From positions 1 to 64,000 of the forward strand of contig NCSJ02000197.1 in the NCBI GenBank assembly GCA_002812745.2: a DNA stretch of 64,000 nt. The letters are read 5' to 3'. This document shows, in pieces, positions 60,675 to 64,000 of the stretch (positions are counted from its first letter, which is position 1; each line of letters begins with the position of its first letter). The translations under genes were made by a program, and so were the position numbers. The notes beneath the pieces are model-generated. The model saw nothing but the letters and a program-made list of their open reading frames with translations. It was not told the origin of the DNA and did no database searches. Origin of the DNA: Scytalidium lignicola (Eukaryota > Ascomycota > Leotiomycetes).

Positions 60675-61696
60675 GACCTTAAGTATCTTGGTCCTGATTT
60701 GCCTTTTAGAATGTTGAGGTTAATCGGATTTATGTTATCCGCCTGTAATTTATATGTATATATATGGGGGTAGGTGGGTAGTGGGGAGATATATGTATTA
60801 ATGAATATATAATACTGAGTATTAATTAATAGAACAGATTATTTAGCAGCCAAGAGCTATTTTATTTATTTTAAATATACTATTAATTTCTAAAACTATC
60901 AACGGCACCCAAAATCTACTGTTAGTAAGCTCAGATGATAGCTTAAAGTTGTGAATGACCGACGTCACAATATATGACTACTAATCTTAGTTGAGTAAAG
61001 CTCTTGATATCCACTAAAATTGAAATTCCGTAATAAATATTCTAATGAAAACTTCAGTTATTCCGAGAAATTATACCCGAATAGTAAAGACTAGATATCA
61101 GTGGTCTGCTACGCAGACACAATAGCCAAATTCAACTCGTAAGATGGTGGAATCGAGACTAGGTCATCGTGTATTGTCATCAAACAGTTTAAGCCGGTGC
61201 AATTCAAAAAATAAAAAATATGGAGCCTGCGATCTACGAACGAGTACCCCGGTTTAATCGAGAAAGCCGACAAACTAATCCTGCAGTCAGCTTTACGAGA
61301 AAAGTGTNAAAAAAGTAAACTTCATTTTGATTTGCTGTAAACCACAGCAAATATTAGACGGTGTGACATTGCATGTATGAATGAAGGTAGTAAGTCGTAG
61401 TTCTAGATGAATTAAGGTAGTGAGTAGTAGTACTAGATGAATTAAGGTAGGAGTTTCGTTCAGTAAACTGAGCAAGCTTGACGACAAGCATTGTTGGATT
61501 AACTAACAGTGATGAGTTTCCTGCTGGGATATAAATTAAGACATCTACTTGCTACTTGTGCTTCTGTTGTAGAAAGACAAGTATAACTCTTATTTCTTTA
61601 GAAACTCACGCCTTCCCGACTCTCTAGCTATTAGTTGTAATAGTACAGTAATTACTGTACAATAGGTTATACATACCTACCTGTTTGACCGTCGCC
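60675..61696. other. intergenic with a short tandem repeat and an N
   Basis: AT-rich 3' flank of the ceramide synthase, then an N at 61308 before A6. A short imperfect tandem repeat (GTAGTTCTAGATGAATTAAGGTA-like) lies at about 61380-61450. No gene supported. Confidence 0.5.
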
Positions 61697-62196
61697 ATGT
61701 ATTTATCTCACATCATCACAATCACAGCCTTCTCGTTTTCTCTTATTTCAGCACTGCCTAACAATGACGAGTTGAGTCCAAGCCTCCATGCCTAAAACCA
61801 GACCTCATTTCCATCTTTCCTATTCACACATCAAGACAAAGACAAAGACAAACGTACGCAACTAACCCCTACAACTCCAATAGTATCCTGACCACCAATA
61901 TCACTCTCGAACGACGCGGTTCAGGCCACGCCTCCGCCTTCGCTCTAACCGGTTGCAACGGCAACGGTGCCTTCTCGGAGTGGAGTAATCTTGGAGATGG
62001 CTGCGTGACGCTTGAAGTCAATGGACAGAACCAAAAGATGAACAGCTTGGTTCTCAATAACGGCGATGTGTGCTCGGCGATACATTTTTTCAGTGATTCG
62101 AATTGTAAGAATCAGGTTGATAACGTGGGGCCGAGATCGTCAGGGCAGTGTGTGGAGAGGTCGGAGTCTTGGCTTGGGTTTAAGATTGTTTGGTGA
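61697..62196 (+). CDS. small secreted protein, 128 aa
   Basis: Two exons, 61697-61770 and 61884-62196. The donor GTTGAG is weak but in phase; the acceptor CCAATAG follows a CTAAC branch. The joined protein has a signal peptide (YLSHIITITAFSFSLISA), a short pro-segment ending in a possible dibasic RR site, and a mature domain with six Cys (GCNG, GCVTLE, DVCS, SNCK, QCVE and others), Gly/Asn-rich. Resembles the size and layout of fungal secreted effector-like proteins; no domain recognised. The donor is the weakest point; without splicing the first frame ends after 33 codons. Confidence 0.55.
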
Positions 62197-63029
62197 ATTT
62201 GAATTAGGGGGGATAGTAGGTGAGGGGAGATATACTTGGAACTTTATCTAGGGTATTTCTTTTATCTTGTGATTATTTTGGTTCTAGTTTTTGATTATGT
62301 ATCATAACGCTGGCCAAGGGGCTCTCGTCGCTCACATTATCCAGCCAAAGAGAATGGGTCGAACAAAAGATCCAACATAGTCACAAAGGATAAAAGACTG
62401 CACACTAGTTACGGAAAATGACTCGTGCCCCAGCGATTGCTTTTTCTCACGGTACCTGGAGGTGTTTTCAGAAACATAACTAACAACAAACCATGCAGAT
62501 ATTGGGATGCCCAGTGGTCTTCATGGATCAAGAGAGCCCAACACTTGTTTAGCCTCAGACGTTACGCCCTGTTAATCCCTGTCTCTCTATTGGCTGATCC
62601 GGAACCAACACCAACATCAACAGAAGGCGACACAATTATCCAATTAATCTTACCACACTGCCCAGCCCCATTACATTACTCAGTTGCAGTAGCCGCCTAG
62701 AAGAAACGAGTGCCTTGCTGCACCTCCTCATGATGATGTTTCAATTGGCAGAGACAGAAAGTGGCCTGTCTTGTTGCCATCCAACGCAATAAGATAGTGT
62801 CACTTAACGCCTAGGACTTTTAGCTGGTTGTGACCAGTATGTTGTTGAGGGCAGTCACCCATTATCTGGACCTGAGAATTCGAATATATAAGAGGTTTTT
62901 TCCAACCATGAAAAACTCGACTCGGCGTCGTTATAATATCTAAAGTATCACAGTCTTGTCTTTTATTTTACCTACGACACAGATCAAACTTCTGTTCTCC
63001 TAAACTCCTCCATCATCATCATCATCATC
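62197..63029. other. intergenic
   Basis: No gene supported. A (CAT)n run of about 20 bp at 63011-63032 contains the start codon of the next gene. Confidence 0.5.
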
Positions 63030-63929
63030 ATGTCGTATTACGACACCATTAGAACCCCTCGGGATTTTTTCAATGCTGCAAGAGCCCAAGAAGCCATGAG
63101 TCTCGCAGATCTACAGCAATCACATCATTGGAATAGTGCTGTTAGCCACTGGGGAGTCTATAATCTGTTTGCCTGTAGAGTTATCTGCAAGCAACCAAGC
63201 AATGTCCTTCCACTTTTGGCCAACAATATTGGACCAGGAAGTGAAGAGGGGATCAGTTCTTGCATCGACAGCCTTATTCAAGGGCCTAGAGAAGACAAAC
63301 CAACCTTGAGAACCATGGAAGAGCCTCAAATCGTTCGCACCTACGAGCCCGACAGCCTTGGGTACGTCTGGGCTGCACTGGCCCCTTTACTGCAACGTGA
63401 TGGTCATACCCAAACTATTACTTCATCAAGATCGGGGCGGAACCGGACAAAGCCAGACCCCGGGCCATATGTTCCATCAAATAGCTACCAGATTAGCAGC
63501 AGCCCTCTCGAGAGGCCCAACACAGCGTCTTCAGCACCTTCAAGTGTTGGCTACATAGAGAGATCATCAGCACCACTGGTCGAAGATTTCACCGTCCGGT
63601 TTATGAACTGCCTTATCCGATGTGTGTTGAACTATGCCCAGAACGTGAACAAGGAGTTACCTTTTGTCAAGTATCGTGATGAGCGATTGGCATACACGTA
63701 TGAACCGGACAGTACAGGAAGCAAAAAATTTCAAGCCATCGATGACGGTGGAATTCAGGTTCGACATGACGGAGAAAATGTTCAAGTAGCAATACTGGAA
63801 GCAAAGCGTACATTTCAAGAAATAAGGGAAGGGAGGCCAACCGTTTCTAATGAGCTTCTGGCACAAATAGTTGGAGAGGCCCTTGCATTAAAGGCTTCCA
63901 CCATTCGCAGAGGCTTTAGGAAAGAGTAA
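63030..63929 (+). CDS. hypothetical protein, possible PD-(D/E)XK-like
   Basis: Single exon of 299 residues, complete within the window. A disordered Ser/Pro-rich centre (about 140-190) separates helical N- and C-parts. The C-terminal half has a VQVAILEAKR strand-turn with an E-x-K pattern, an acidic residue upstream (QAIDDGGIQV) and a helix LLAQIVGEALA. This layout recalls fungal PD-(D/E)XK nuclease-like proteins. The assignment is tentative and no nuclease activity can be claimed. Confidence 0.6.
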   Translation: MSYYDTIRTPRDFFNAARAQEAMSLADLQQSHHWNSAVSHWGVYNLFACRVICKQPSNVLPLLANNIGPGSEEGISSCIDSLIQGPREDKPTLRTMEEPQIVRTYEPDSLGYVWAALAPLLQRDGHTQTITSSRSGRNRTKPDPGPYVPSNSYQISSSPLERPNTASSAPSSVGYIERSSAPLVEDFTVRFMNCLIRCVLNYAQNVNKELPFVKYRDERLAYTYEPDSTGSKKFQAIDDGGIQVRHDGENVQVAILEAKRTFQEIREGRPTVSNELLAQIVGEALALKASTIRRGFRKE

Positions 63930-64000
63930 GCAGGCTCCTCGAACCTTCGCTCCTTTCTTCATATCATTATTTTAATGTCGTTACACTTTCAGCTAAAAAT

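Noticed and set aside
1..64000. tRNA, rRNA or CRISPR-like arrays
   Set aside because: No convincing tRNA B-box or cloverleaf, no rRNA core and no spaced identical repeats were seen by eye; a dedicated scan could still find a tRNA.

Overview
The window is nuclear DNA from a filamentous ascomycete (Pezizomycotina; a leotiomycete is my best guess from overall gene style, not proven). The evidence is short GT-AG introns of about 44-160 bp with CTAAC/CTGAC-like branch sites, gene spacing of 2-3 kb, Zn2Cys6, bZIP and PF11951-type regulators, an RTA1-family membrane protein, a GH47 mannosidase, Tim17, ribosomal protein eS30, a ceramide synthase and an IQGAP. I rebuilt multi-exon genes by joining open frames at splice sites of compatible phase. 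All joins are inferred from sequence, not from transcripts.

Left part (1-8.8 kb): a secreted lipase, an AP-1-like bZIP factor in three exons, and a fungal-specific transcription factor in three exons, all on the minus strand. 8.8-15 kb is an accessory, decaying region. It holds three unrelated foldback (MITE-like) elements within 1.3 kb, a 34-bp tandem repeat, a zinc-metallopeptidase pseudogene, an F-box-like gene and a protein-kinase pseudogene. 15.6-28.5 kb carries an RTA1-like gene (six exons), a SnoaL/NTF2-like gene, an ankyrin gene, a conserved-looking hypothetical gene, a 1164-residue orphan protein with zinc-finger-like motifs, and a Zn2Cys6 regulator.

29-51 kb is the conserved core: a full-length ABCA-type transporter, eS30, a membrane-anchored M28 (NAALADase/transferrin-receptor-like) peptidase, an MFS transporter, a 14-IQ-motif IQGAP (cytokinesis scaffold) and a GH47 mannosidase. 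The GH47 frame is broken by one base in a G run. 51-64 kb is mixed: a second MITE with the same terminal repeats as one at 9.6 kb, Tim17 with an 8-nt and a 27-nt exon, a 5'-truncated frameshifted G-protein alpha relic, an anchored thioredoxin-like gene, two small cysteine-containing secreted proteins, a ceramide synthase, and a hypothetical protein with a possible PD-(D/E)XK motif.

There is no operon-like or obvious biosynthetic cluster. Regulators, secreted proteins and decayed genes lie at the repeat-rich left end and around 52-57 kb, and housekeeping genes lie between them. All eight N characters sit directly before a homopolymer run. This suggests a homopolymer-error-prone assembly and bears on how the single-base frameshifts should be read.
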